A stretch of 64,000 bases of DNA from Dermacentor variabilis (Eukaryota > Arthropoda > Arachnida > Ixodida > Ixodidae), in contig NC_134569.1 in the NCBI RefSeq assembly GCF_050947875.1, positions 22,605,631 through 22,669,630 on the forward strand. Direction: 5' to 3'. Both the position numbers and the translations under genes were made by a program. Within the stretch, counting starts at the first letter, position 1, and each line of letters begins with the position of its first letter. This document shows, in pieces, positions 1-10,277 of the stretch. The notes beneath the pieces were generated by a model. That model was not told the origin of the DNA. It did no database searches and was given only the letters and a program-made list of their open reading frames with translations.

Positions 1-791
1 TTCTCACCCACAGCTGCGTTCGAGACACGGAACATTCTCGGCCCCTAAGGAAGCACCGCGCCTATAGTGATGTTGCGAAAATAATTTCGTAATGAGACCT
101 TGTGGACGGAAGTGCGCGCTCGTTCGTCTGTCCGTTCGTTCTAGCAGCTGGAGTTTCATTGCAAGCTTCGCCGCATTGTTTCGAAGCATCAGGTTAAGGA
201 AACTTCGCTCGCCTTGGGCACTCTTCGCAGAACAGCACAGCTTTGCAGAATAGCTTTGCGCTGTCACTTTTCTTTACAAAGTGTTATTTCTAGCAGGTCA
301 CGGTTGGGTATTTGTTCTGAACAGTGATGAAGATTATGTGCGTGGTTGAGTGCAAAAAAAAAAAAAAAAGGAAGTTGTTTAAGCAGAGTGCTTCGAACAA
401 TTGGGTTCGTTCATTTCGTAGTTGCCGCTCCATATACTTTCTTTCGTTCCTTCCGGCCGTCGAAATGCATTGGTGTTCCAGTTACTTTCGTGCTTCAATG
501 CATAAAAGAGCGGTTTCTTGAAAAAGCAACTGGAACGCCACCGCATTTCGTCGGACACTTTGAAAATTAATATCTGGAAACTGGTGCAGTCCAGAGAATT
601 CGTTCCAAGTGGGTACGCCTTGCGCACTCAGCCGCTATAATTCGTAGATTGAAATACGTGTGGTAAAGTAAATAATTAACATGTTAATTGGCGTAATTAT
701 GCTAATTATTCAATTTAGCATTTTGATTTCTCATAGAAGTAATGGCAGCCTCATTGAGTAATTTAGATCACGGGTAAGAATTGTGCTATCT
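1..791. other. No gene recognised
   Basis: No reading frame here has recognisable protein similarity. The only structure is an A-rich run near 354-369. The short overlapping frames on both strands look like chance openings. Confidence 0.5.
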
Positions 792-868
792 AGGACAGGA
801 GTAATTGGAGATCGCAGGGAGAGGCCTTCGTCCTGCAGTGGAGATAAAACAGGCTGATGATGATGACC
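792..868 (+). mobile_element. RTE-type LINE, 3' end scrap
   Basis: This 77-bp piece matches the last part of the longer RTE-like copy ending at 35905. Both contain 'taattggagatcg', then 'ccttcgtcctgcagtgga', then a short run of GAT units. It is a severely 5'-truncated insertion with no coding capacity left. A third copy of the same end lies at 27500-27566. Assignment rests on direct comparison of the three ends within the window. An A-rich run follows at 901-917. Confidence 0.8.
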
Positions 869-2399
869 ACAGAAAATCTTTAAAAAGATTTGGTGCAGCT
901 AAAAAAAAAAAAAAAAAACAGACCATGTATGTGAATCAGCCTATGTACTACTCTATGAGTGAAATTTTCTAAAAGGTTTTCGAAGAATAATGCTACGTCT
1001 GGCGCTTACTTTAATACTGCTTCAGTCTTAAGTAAAAGAAAGAGTTACTCCAGCCTCGAAAGATATGGCACACTGCAAAACTGTATCGAATTACCGAAGC
1101 TTACTCAGTACCTAAGTCGGTTGAATGCACTAGCTTCATCGAAAGTTTTCCCTCACATGACTCGTAGCTTGAAAGCAAACTGTTTCATGAATTTTAGTGT
1201 CTTCGAAGACTAGTGTACAAATATCATCAAAGTGCACCCGTTGTTGCGGAACGCCGTGGACGGCGCGCCAATTTTTCCTGGTCTACGCACAGCATCGACG
1301 AGCCATGAAGAAGATACAGGGCAGCATAGCAAAGCAGTGCACGCCAGCAATTGCAGCGTTACTGCGGTATTTTTCTTTTTCTACTCATACGCTTTAGATC
1401 TACCCACTTCTAGAAACGCTTCCCGTTTCTCAGAAGCCCAGTCTTGCAACGAAGGCTCGCGGTGCTCATTTCCACGAGTAAATGACGTTTAAGATCGCTC
1501 ACTCCGGTGCCTGGACACAATGTACGCTCTCGCGCTCGAGTTGGCCGCATTTGATTAGCTCTTTAAATGCTTCCAGGAAACTTCCGGCTGCGCAGAGCGG
1601 GTAGAAGCCTAGAACACCAGAAATAAACGGCCGTCGGGAAAAACGCTACGCATTTGCGCCGTCGTGTTTTCTGTATTCTCATTCGCGTTTTTCTTTTCTT
1701 CTTCTGCTTTCTCTCCGCCGTCAGTCTCCCAGCTCCGCACTCCCTCATACCGGAACCGGAAAATCAATATTTCCGGGCGCTTCGCCCTCTCCTATTTGTG
1801 GCGGGGCGCGAAGTGATCCTAGTTTGCGATTTCACCGCCAGGCACCGAAGTTTATTGGCGCACAGCCGTCCTTTGGCCAGTCTGCCAGTCTGTCGTGCAT
1901 CCGCTTCGCTCGGGAGACCTCTTTTTCTCGGCCACCGTCAGCTTCTTTTTCGCGTGGTCTACTGCTTTCGAAGGCCGTTTGAGCGCCGCCCTTGAACCTG
2001 CTTAGGCATGCGGCACTGTTACCGCCGCTACCGTTATTGCGTTCTGGCCTTGGAGAATCACTTATGTGCATATATTCTACTATACACTACGGGCCCAACA
2101 ACGCGAATTACAGGTGCGTTGGACGCAGCAGTTACCGTCACATATGCAAAGACTGTCTCAGGGCTACGGCGTCTCAGTAGCACAGGTTAAGCGCTGCTCG
2201 AAATGGCTCCCGTGGCAACACACCACCAAAGTTAAGCGTGTCGAAATTCGAGCGAAGTAGCGTCTCGGCTATTTTTTGTTTATTGCGCTACAAAGCTGAA
2301 AGCAAAAAAGAAAAGACCTATGTTTGCCAGGGGACAACCGTTCTCTCTCTATTCGCGCTCGCATATTCTATATTATTATTTCCGACCGCCTGGAAACAG
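869..2399. other. No gene recognised
   Basis: Apart from the A run near 901-917 and pyrimidine-rich tracts around 1660-1720, I see no domain, repeat partner or RNA gene. Small frames (for example 1654-1995 plus) are basic or phenylalanine-rich and look fortuitous. Confidence 0.4.
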
Positions 2400-2790
2400 C
2401 TGTGCGCATCGAAGCGCAGGGGACGCACTGACGCGACACCGTGCAACCTGTGGCGCCATCCTAACGCGCGCTGCAGAAATACGAACGCTGCCCACCCGAC
2501 AGCTCACCTCCGCCTGCAGGCTTGTCCTTCGACTTGAGCCAGTTGCTCGAGCCCGGCGCACCCGGGCCGGCATTTCAAAAACGGTGGGGAAAAAAAAAAA
2601 GTCGGCGCTTCGCGTCACCGGCTACCGACAGCCTCTCCGCCATAACCTCGGTCGCTGGTTCGCCGTTCGAGGCGTTTCCATGACAACAGGTTGCGCGACC
2701 TTGATGACGTCGGGAGGACCTGCTGCCTTTCCGAGCGCCGCGTGCTGCGGCAACTGCCCTGTTTCTTATTCCGTCGGTGTTAGCGACAGT
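2400..2790. promoter_or_regulatory. GC-rich promoter-like patch with X-box and CRE-like motif
   Basis: The stretch is richer in G, C and CpG than its surroundings. It contains GTTTCCATGACAAC at 2674-2687, which fits the RFX X-box consensus (two half sites with a short spacer). TGACGTC, a CREB/ATF-type half-plus site, lies at 2705-2711. The 18-bp gap between them resembles composite X-box/CRE promoters known in animals. No confident exon can be attached on either side, so a role as a host promoter is inference. Confidence 0.3.
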
Positions 2791-2915
2791 CGGGGAGAAC
2801 CAGGGAATGGGATTGCTACGGAAGAAAGCGAATGATAGCCCTCTTTTTCTCGAAGGCCTTCCCGTTGTATGCAGTGCATGAAGGGGACGCACTCCTTTCC
2901 CCTGGTTTACCGTTT
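2785..2915 (+). repeat. Dispersed repeat, copy A (partner at 7400-7535)
   Basis: About 130 bp match 7400-7535 in the same orientation. Shared blocks include 'gaatgatagccctcttt' (here) against 'aaatgataaccctcttt', 'tgaaggggacgc' and 'ctggtttaccg'. Divergence is perhaps 20 percent. In this copy the match ends at a TC microsatellite (2916-2934) followed by TG/CG dinucleotides. The family is unknown to me and there is no coding content. Confidence 0.7.
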
Positions 2916-2934
2916 TCTCTCTCTCTCTCTCTCT

Positions 2935-4439
2935 GTGTGCGTGCGCGTGCCCTAAGTGCGTGTAAGCTACATACCCAGTCTGCACGTAAAGGAGGTGCTC
3001 GTACGGCCTCCAGCGCTCTTTGTTGTGGATCGCTTGGGGAACGACCGACAAGGAAGACCTACAGGAGAGAGCTGCGCAAATCTGTGGACGGGCACGCGAT
3101 AACGAAGTTGTCTCTGTATTCGCAGTTCGTAGACGTCCGAATATACAGGAAAACCGCTCCTCGCAAGTCATGTAGTTTTCACAGCTTGAGGCAAGCACAG
3201 CTTGAGGCATTTCATCCTTAAACAGCGCATTTCGTATTTCTCTTCGTAGACAAGCAGCGTTTCCCCACGGAACTCCTGCGCAGCCTTTTGCACGAATTGC
3301 AGCGTAGACAAAGGGCAACATTTAGGCACCGCCTATGTTACAAGTGTGGTGGCCAGAGTCCCAGGAACACCATGCAAATCCTCCAGAAGATTATACATGG
3401 TCACATTGACGAGTTTTACTTCTGTGACAGAAGATTCTGTGACAGAAGATAGCTACTGCAGGCCACATTACGTCTGATCAGGTGAAGAGACCCTGAGTAC
3501 ATGCTGACGGAGCCACGTAGCACGTGAAAGATGTCCTTGGTGTCGATGTTTATGCGGGGTCCTTGTTGGGAACCTCCTTGGTTGCGAACCAGTTTGTCTG
3601 GTGATAAGCCTCGCGCCGCCAACGCATACGGCGATATGTGCCGGCGTAAACGACCATAGTGCGCTGTTACGGAATTTTAATTAATTTAATTTTTAGTTAC
3701 AAGCGTGTGCTGTGTAAGGGGCGCGTACGGGCCTGAAGCACGCCAAGTTTAGCGTAGCAGTGCAGTCGCAATCGTCAAATCACTGCGTTGCTTTTCTCCG
3801 GCAAATGAGACAGTGCCTTGCGCACGCCTGTGAGACGCCTTCGCTTCTTTCTTCATACGCATGTCCCTACAAAGCCGGTTAACCCGATTCGCTATCTTAA
3901 TCCAATAGTGCGCAAGTGCGTCGCGGCCAACGGCAATACGTTATCCCGCCTCTGTATAATTGGATCTTTTAGGCACAATTTGAACCATTTTCGTAGTTGA
4001 GACACAATCGAGTTGGCCGAAGTTGACTGCGCATTTCGTTTCCTGCATTTTTGCGTACGTTCTTGTAAAAAATACTTGACGTATCGTGGAGTTTTTTTTC
4101 CCTTTTCATGACGTTCTTTTCGCCTGATGCGTCTCAGCCGTTACCACCTTGAGCGAGCAATTAGACTAGCACATTTTTTACGACCGAGCGACCTTTCCTT
4201 CCCGTTTTTCTCCTTCTCTAAGTGAATGAGGTAGATTATCTAATAGACCTTTCAACCGCTGAGAGCTCACAGAAGGGAGAACTTTAAAATTTAAAGGCGG
4301 CGTAGGACATCATGAGAGAGGGAGAGGAGAGAGAGGGGAGAGAGAGACCTGACCGCTCTTCGTGCATTGCCCGAGGGTTACACTGACTACCCACATTACA
4401 CTGACTACGCACATTGTAGTTGTGAGTTTATCCTGCGGC
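2935..4439. other. No gene recognised
   Basis: I find no coding similarity. A short direct duplication, 'tctgtgacagaagat', occurs at about 3421-3450. The rest is unassigned. Confidence 0.4.
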
Positions 4440-4502
4440 GGCGTATTAATTAATTATTAATTAAGAATAAATTAATTATTAATTAATTAATTAATTAATT
4501 TC
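4440..4502. repeat. (TTAA)n AT-rich simple repeat
   Basis: This is an almost pure run of TTAATTAA-type units, self-complementary throughout and so able to form a cruciform. It contains no coding sequence. Confidence 0.9.
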
Positions 4503-4759
4503 TTGGTACCTCACAGGCTCACAGGAAATACATAGTGAGCATGAACAAGGGCTAAGAGAAGCAACTATCAGCAGGAAAAAAAAATGGAATCATTATGTAT
4601 TTTTAGTTGAATTAAAACTCCAGCTTAATCCAGCTTAATCCACTTTAATCCAATTGTTTTAGTGGGCCAGGTCGGTTTCTGTGTGTGGGTCACAGCGTCC
4701 GTCCGACGCCGTGACTGTTCAACGTGGAATTTCGCAATGCGTGCCGCAGCAGGTCCAGC

Positions 4760-4950
4760 GCCGGGAACGTGACGTCGTCACTTGGTCACGTGAGTTTTCT
4801 TGCCGTCCTAATTGCCGGACGTCGGATTTTCTGCTTCGTGGGGCATATAAGGCTTTCGCCTTAATAAAGTGTCCAGCGGAAGTAACACGAGCCCCTGATT
4901 TTCACAACGCGCGCAATAAACGCTATCGAATATAATAACGAAAAGCGCTT
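4760..4950 (+). repeat. Interspersed repeat, partner near 60970-61020
   Basis: The block 'gtcggattttctgc' followed by a (c/t)atgggg-type motif, an AT-rich stretch and 'cgc(c/g)ttaa' is shared with 60978-61018 in the same orientation. The local sequence also has a TATA-like 'catataagg' (4843-4851) and AATAAA motifs at about 4864 and 4916. That layout would suit an LTR fragment or a short non-autonomous element. Only about 50 bp can be matched, so the boundaries are uncertain. Confidence 0.4.
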
Positions 4951-5269
4951 GAAGACATCACTTCCGAAAAATCCCATGAGGGACATTGAGTGGCTCAAAT
5001 GGGACATGTAAACTCGTCGCCGCACGTTCGCGGACCTTCGATCGGCATGCCTGCAATTGCCACCGAATAGCGCAGGCCACACTTAAGCTATCGTTGTGCT
5101 CCTTGATAATTCACACAAAGTTGAGCGAGAAGGCTCGTGTGGGGCAATGCGTCCTGCGTTCCTTCTTCGCCCTCGTTTTAGGCGCCTTTTCTTACAGATG
5201 AACCAATCAGGATCTATTGCACAGAGCAAGCGACTGGTTGTCAAGAGACAGTTTCGCCTTGACAACGGC

Positions 5270-5450
5270 AACGGTCCTGCTTCTATCAGCGGCGAGAATT
5301 AGGAGTGGCGCCCTCTCGCGAGTGACGTCACGGCCAGGACTCCGCTCGCTCCGGCTCGCTCGGCTCCCGCGCGCGCTCGTTCCCTTCGTGTATGTTTGGT
5401 GCATGGGTGGCTCGAGCCGTACGTATTGAAGGATACGTCGGCTTCTTTCA
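5270..5450. promoter_or_regulatory. CpG-rich patch with consensus CRE and TCTCGCGA
   Basis: A palindromic CRE, TGACGTCA, sits at 5323-5330. It directly follows CTCTCGCGAG at 5313-5322, a motif found in many CpG-island promoters of animals. The next 60 bp are dense in CGCTCG repeats. The patch is GC-rich against an AT-rich background. No exon can be proven: the minus frame 5207-5458 is basic and low-complexity. A bidirectional host promoter is possible. Confidence 0.35.
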
Positions 5451-5459
5451 GCGGTCATG

Positions 5460-6213
5460 CCTTAACCACAGTTTCTCCTTCAAAAACGCGTGAGTCGAGG
5501 AACTTTGCGGCTTGTATATCGCAAGCTATGTAGCGTTAAAGGGGTCTACTGGTTTTGCAATGCACATATGCGCCGTGTCTACCCGTAAATTTTGCGTAAA
5601 AAGAATGTCTGCAAATTCAACACGCGAAGTTGTGTATGATGCCTCGCTAAACATTTATTATTCCCTTAGTATTTAGCTATGAGAGACATTGCATTTTACA
5701 TGGAAGAAAAATCTTGTTAATTGGCGACAGCATGTTATCCGATGTTAGAAAGACACTGCCCAGCGAAGCTGTCATAATGATTCTTATTACTCTGGTGTGT
5801 TGTTCTATTCAAATATGGCCATTCATTAATGCTTAAAAAAATAGGCGCGCATTTCTTATGAAAAAGGTTTGCTGCTACTTTCATCCTCCTCTGAAACAGG
5901 CCTCCAAAAAAACTAATTGCTCATGGCTGCTAACACGACGGCGCGTCATGTAGAGTATTTACATAGTTAATTCACAAACACCATAGTAGCAATCACCTGA
6001 GAGAAAAGTTTCGTTGTTAAGATCGAGAGCCAATCAATTGAAAGTGATGAAATGTTTCATAGTGGCCCTCAGTAGCCTTTATCGAGAATATGGCACACCC
6101 CTGATCACGTTAACGGTAGCAATGGACTGTCGGTATGGCGAGGCACGCTATGTTCGCGAAACCCATCAGTCCACTACAACATCGAATTGAAATCATGAGC
6201 ATTTTTTTTACAG
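5460..6213. other. No gene recognised
   Basis: AT-rich sequence with stops in all frames and no matched repeat. It ends in a run of eight T residues and CAG at 6202-6213, which would suit a splice acceptor for the possible exon that follows. Confidence 0.35.
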
Positions 6214-6399
6214 CGCCAACTGGAATGGCTAAAGTATTCTCGAGCTACTACAGCGCAGCTTAGATTGCCTAGAAAAGGAAAATTCAAGCACCTTCTGTCT
6301 CACCATGTCTCGGTCCAGCGTTCTTTAATTATACAAAGGGATAACTATTCGCTTCGTCGGTACATAAAAGAGAACCTTGCCCAACTGCAGGCTAAATAA
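6214..6399 (+). CDS. Possible terminal exon of an unknown host gene (partial)
   Basis: A polypyrimidine tract ending in CAG (6202-6213) is followed by 61 sense codons in one frame, ending in TAA at 6397-6399. The stop overlaps a polyadenylation signal: 'gctaaataaagtttgc' contains AATAAA at 6395-6400. The predicted peptide is basic, starts RQLEWLKYS, ends RRYIKENLAQLQAK and has no low-complexity bias. There is no in-frame ATG, as expected for a last exon. I do not recognise the protein. Alternatively it is the C-terminus of an old transposable element, many of which in this window also end just before an AATAAA. The call rests on the joint presence of acceptor, open frame, stop and poly(A) signal. 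Confidence 0.3.
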   Translation, partial: RQLEWLKYSRATTAQLRLPRKGKFKHLLSHHVSVQRSLIIQRDNYSLRRYIKENLAQLQAK

Positions 6400-7399
6400 A
6401 GTTTGCTCCAATCCAATCGCAAACATTCATAAAGAAAGCACCGCAAGCCTTGCATATACTTTCACTTGATTTCTGACCCTCCACCGGAGAATTTCGATAT
6501 CTTCAATATGTCCCATACTACTAATGATTGACGCTTCGACTTCTTTCTGGCTGCAGCCATGCGGTCCAACAGGCATACTTCACTAAAAAAATTGGGCCGA
6601 GCAGCCTGTGTCAGTTCGCTAAACAGATTCGTCATGTATCAGTAAATTTCTCAACTGAGTTGAACGTGTATCACGGAAAAGGAAATATATATTGGTACAT
6701 TCCTATTTGTATTCTGTAAGTAGCTGTAAGCCTTCATTAACTTTACTTCAAATTTCCGCCGCTTAAAGTAAACACGGGAAGAACCACCTAATGTTGACAA
6801 GCAGTTAAAGAAGCAAGTGGTGCTTGTAGAATCTAACCTCCACTATTAGTTAGGTCCCCGTGTTACTGCCGAGCGTTTCTGTGAAGAAATGCAAAAATTC
6901 GATATTATTCCATGAACTACTCGTCGTGAGCAAACCTGTTTTAGCGGATTAAAATCAACGTAACTGTTGTAGAAGTCATATATAGCCAGCGTTTGTGACA
7001 TACTTGTTGCACCGCAGCAGGTATGGTATCATAACTGTTTTCCTGTATGCTATGTTTTTGTGATTGTCCATCCGCGCATGAAAAACCTGCAATGGGCACT
7101 TTTGCGCTCCTTCGGCCGGCACTGTAGCGTTGCCTTTGACAGCTGCATTGTTGCCTAAGAAATTAGCTCTTTGAATAAACGTTCGCAAAGGTAGACGTCG
7201 TAAAAATATTTTTGAGACGACCACCATAAGTATACAAGCAGAGAGAACGAGGGCGAACAAACGGAAACACCGCAGAAAGCGCCCGGACAACGCCCGAACT
7301 AGCAGACGACAGGCGCTTGTCCTTGCCCTGATATCACGCGAGCGGCGCTCGCAGCGCCCCTGTAGTTCGTTCTCGGGGCTAATAGTCCATTCGTTTTGG
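6400..7399. other. No gene recognised
   Basis: AT-rich sequence without a matched repeat or recognisable domain. A 225-codon minus frame (6976-7653) runs across this stretch, the dispersed repeat and the LINE 3' flank. Its composition is mixed and it matches nothing I know, so I regard it as fortuitous. Confidence 0.35.
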
Positions 7400-7535
7400 C
7401 GACAATTGGGAACAACCAGAATAGTGGGCGCTACGGAACAAAGCAAATGATAACCCTCTTTCCTCGAAGGCGTTCCTGTATGGCAGGCAATATATGAAGG
7501 GGACGCGCTCCTTTCCTCTGGTTTACCGCTGTTCA
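7400..7535 (+). repeat. Dispersed repeat, copy B (partner at 2785-2915)
   Basis: Same family and orientation as 2785-2915; see that entry for shared blocks. This copy continues into 'ctgttcagtatgtcc' instead of a TC microsatellite. It lies directly beside the 3' end of the minus-strand LINE. Confidence 0.7.
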
Positions 7536-7706
7536 GTATGTCCACGTCAAATGTGCACAGTTGAGTGTAGTTGAGTGGTTGTAGGCTACTGGTGGGATTA
7601 GCCTTGCAGTTGCTGCCGGCAATTGCTCCACCGTAGCGACACTTAAAATACATAAATCACATAAATCATACACTGACCTCACAACTACAAATAGTCACTC
7701 CTAAGG

Positions 7707-9104
7707 TCACCATGTGGAAGCCAAATCCGTGTCCTGCAGGTAATTTAAAAGAAGGCGAGAAACCTTCTTTCTGCACAACTGGTTCCCGCGTGGGAAAACA
7801 ATGTCCTGAAGAGAACTGTGAGGAATTCCTGTCTTCTTGAGGGACCCGAATAATACACTCCTTTCCGCGTTATACAGAGTACAGCACATAAGGTAATGTT
7901 CTATGTCACCGCACACACCACACGTTGAATATAATGGAGACAACGCCAGGCCAGTCTCACACATCCACGCAGGGGTACGAGCAGAGTCCGTGCGAATGCG
8001 GAGCAGTAAAGTGGCTTGGTTTCTTTTGAGACCCTTGGTCACACATGGCTTGTGAGGTGAGCTCGACAAAGAACTGAAGTGGCACAACACCGCTTCTCTG
8101 AAGAGTCTCTTGTCCTCTTGAGGCACTTTTCTCAGTGAAGTCCCAGACAGCGCTCTATGAGCGAGGCTGTCCACCATCTCGTTGCCTATGATACCTATGT
8201 GCGAGGGCACCCATCGGAAACGTATGGAGAAGCCTTTGATATGGAGATATTGCACCGAGCGTAGGGAGCTAAGACATAAGGCATCAGTAGGGAACCCGTG
8301 CTCTAACCTTTGGAGGGCGGATTTTGAATCTGTAAAAATGACAACAGGCTGAGGCGTACAAAACCGTAGCTTCTTTAGAGCTGCCTCAATGGCAACACTT
8401 TCGGCCGTTGTGGAGGACACGACTGCAGTAAAGCGAACCGACCAATCATACTTCAAATAGGGAATGTGAAAAGCAGCTGTACTAGATCCTCTGACCTTGT
8501 CCACAGAGCCATCAGTAAAAATTTGAAGATGACGTGCATATTCAGTCTCAAGATGTTCCAGTACGAGCGAACGCGTTGCCACCAAAGGAGAACTCCGCTT
8601 AGCACGAACGTGAGGAATTGTCAACGAACAATCGAGGCTCGAGAATGACCAAGGTCGTTTTAACCTCTTAGTTCGACCTCTAGCGCCAAGACCCAGGTAA
8701 CCAAGAGTATTACGGGCCAGGTATGCACGGGACTCAGATCTCTTTCGAAGGCTCTGTAGAAGGGCTCGCCCGGCTATCGTCTGTTTGAGGCGGCCAATTT
8801 GCATCAATAACCTTTGTGAAGCGACTAGGCTAAGAGGTCTCGATAGAGACTCATAAAGTATTGCATTGTTACGAGCAGTCTGCGGAACGCCAAGAGCCCT
8901 CCTTAGGCCCTTTCTGTGCAAAACCTCAAGTCGTCCCAGCTGTGATACCGAGGGGGAAAGTAAAGGAAGCTGGTACATTATTCGACTCGTCACTAGTGCA
9001 TCGCGCAGCCCGATCATTGAAGAAGGGTGATTTCCCCATTGCTCACTTGCAACTCTACGGATCACATTGAGACGCGAAGATAGTGATCTCACAATAGAGT
9101 CCAC
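7707..9104 (-). CDS. LINE copy 1 ORF2, thumb/connection and RNase H domain, intact 465-codon frame
   Basis: The frame opens after the RT frameshift. About 190 residues of connection domain (RIMYQLPLLSPS, LHRKGLRRALGVP) precede RNase H at residues about 195-315. The catalytic set is complete: IFTDGS (D198), a TTAESVAIEAAL helix (E235 or E240), VIFTDSKSAL (D259) and GNEMVDSLAH (D312). The C-terminus carries CGVCGDIEHYLMC, the CxxC-H-C motif typical of these LINEs. It normally forms the C-terminal part of ORF2 and removes RNA from the RNA:DNA hybrid. The first Met (MDSIVRSL) is probably not a true start, since the natural polypeptide begins at the endonuclease. A frame this long among decayed neighbours is notable. 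Expression as a separate protein is unproven. Confidence 0.85.
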   Translation of the reverse strand: MDSIVRSLSSRLNVIRRVASEQWGNHPSSMIGLRDALVTSRIMYQLPLLSPSVSQLGRLEVLHRKGLRRALGVPQTARNNAILYESLSRPLSLVASQRLLMQIGRLKQTIAGRALLQSLRKRSESRAYLARNTLGYLGLGARGRTKRLKRPWSFSSLDCSLTIPHVRAKRSSPLVATRSLVLEHLETEYARHLQIFTDGSVDKVRGSSTAAFHIPYLKYDWSVRFTAVVSSTTAESVAIEAALKKLRFCTPQPVVIFTDSKSALQRLEHGFPTDALCLSSLRSVQYLHIKGFSIRFRWVPSHIGIIGNEMVDSLAHRALSGTSLRKVPQEDKRLFREAVLCHFSSLSSSPHKPCVTKGLKRNQATLLLRIRTDSARTPAWMCETGLALSPLYSTCGVCGDIEHYLMCCTLYNAERSVLFGSLKKTGIPHSSLQDIVFPRGNQLCRKKVSRLLLNYLQDTDLASTW

Positions 9105-9219
9105 AGATCGTCACCACTGTAGACAGTAGTCAATAATGACGCCCAAAAAGCGCTTGTGCTTCAATTCACGAAGGCAAGATTGATCAAGGTCTATCTTCAG
9201 CCGCGCATGCTGTCTTCCT

Positions 9220-10197
9220 CTACCTGGAAACATGATGAAGCCACATTTTTCTACCGAGAGAGTCAACCCAACACCTTGAAGGTAATTTTGAACTGAAAGT
9301 AATGCCTGTCGAGCTATCAGAGGCTAAACGCTTGTGTTGGTATCCGGTTAACCAAATGCAAATGTCGTCCGCATATATCGACATATGGATATGCCTGCAA
9401 TGTTTTCGCACTTCAGCGGGAAGACCAGCCATTATAACATTAAACAGCGTTGGGGAAAGAACACTTCCCTGAGGTACACCTCGCGATACCGCCCTTTCGG
9501 TGCTTATGGTACTTCCTAACCGCACTTGAATTTTACGATCACTGATAAATGAGTGAATGAATCGCAGAAGATAGCCCCGTACGCCTATGGCCTGCAAACT
9601 ATTTAGTATTGAGCTCTGAAGGACGCTATCATAAGCGTCTTCATATACGTCTAGGAAAATAGCTAGTGTTGAGAGGCCGAAAGCTCTTTGATGTTCAATG
9701 TGGCTTACTTAGTCCAGGACGCTATCTTGCGCGCTTAAACCTTTGCGGAATCTAGTCATGCATGTTGGCAGAGCCCTTCTGTCTTCGAGCCACCAAGATA
9801 AACGATTACTTGCCAGCTTCTCCATGAGCTTAGCCACACACGACGCCAGTGATACAGGACGATACGAGGCCAAGTCTGCCATTTCTTTGCCGGGCTTCAG
9901 CACTGGGACAACACAAGCCACCTTCCATGAAGGAGGAACGTCACCAGTCTCCCACACTCGATTGAGATAGCTTAGGAGCATCTTCCGGTATTCCAGAGGT
10001 AGGTTCTGCATCATCTGGTTTATAATGCCGTCAGGACCTGGTGCACATCGACGCCGCAGGCTGCTGAGTGCTGTATGTAGCTCTCGAAGTGTGAACGGGG
10101 CGTCGATATAACAGACGTAGATGTTGCAGGCAGAGCACATGGATGAATTCCTGAACTTGCACGTACAAATGCATGTGCAAATTCCTCTGCCAAGCAA
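9220..10197 (-). pseudogene. LINE copy 1 ORF2, reverse transcriptase domain, disrupted
   Basis: In order on the minus strand: RRRCAPGPDGI and ASYRPVSLASCVAKLMEK (fingers motifs), then a stop (TAA) after SAQDSVLD. The next frame reads FLDVYEDAYDSV (motif A aspartate kept), RGVPQGSVLSPTLFN (motif B) and SIYADDICIW (YADD catalytic motif kept). The frame shifts shortly after YADD, near 9330. The domain would copy element RNA at the nicked target. Catalytic residues are still visible, so the damage looks recent relative to LINE copy 2. Between 9709 and 9597 the coding sequence continues in the same sense across the stop. Confidence 0.85.
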
Positions 10198-10277
10198 GCG
10201 AGAGGTTTCTGCTTGCGCAGTACAAGCGCTTCGAAAGGCTTACTAGAACGAGAATCACCAGCAAGGCTACCAATGAC

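Noticed and set aside
2575..3321. 248-codon minus frame
   Set aside because: It spans a dispersed repeat, a TC microsatellite and a GC-rich patch, is basic and low in similarity, and has no splice or promoter support.
4680..5000. A complete LTR
   Set aside because: TATA-like and AATAAA motifs are present, but no TG...CA ends, second LTR, primer binding site or target duplication could be found.
6976..7653. 225-codon minus frame
   Set aside because: Crosses a dispersed repeat and the LINE 3' flank, with no recognisable motif.
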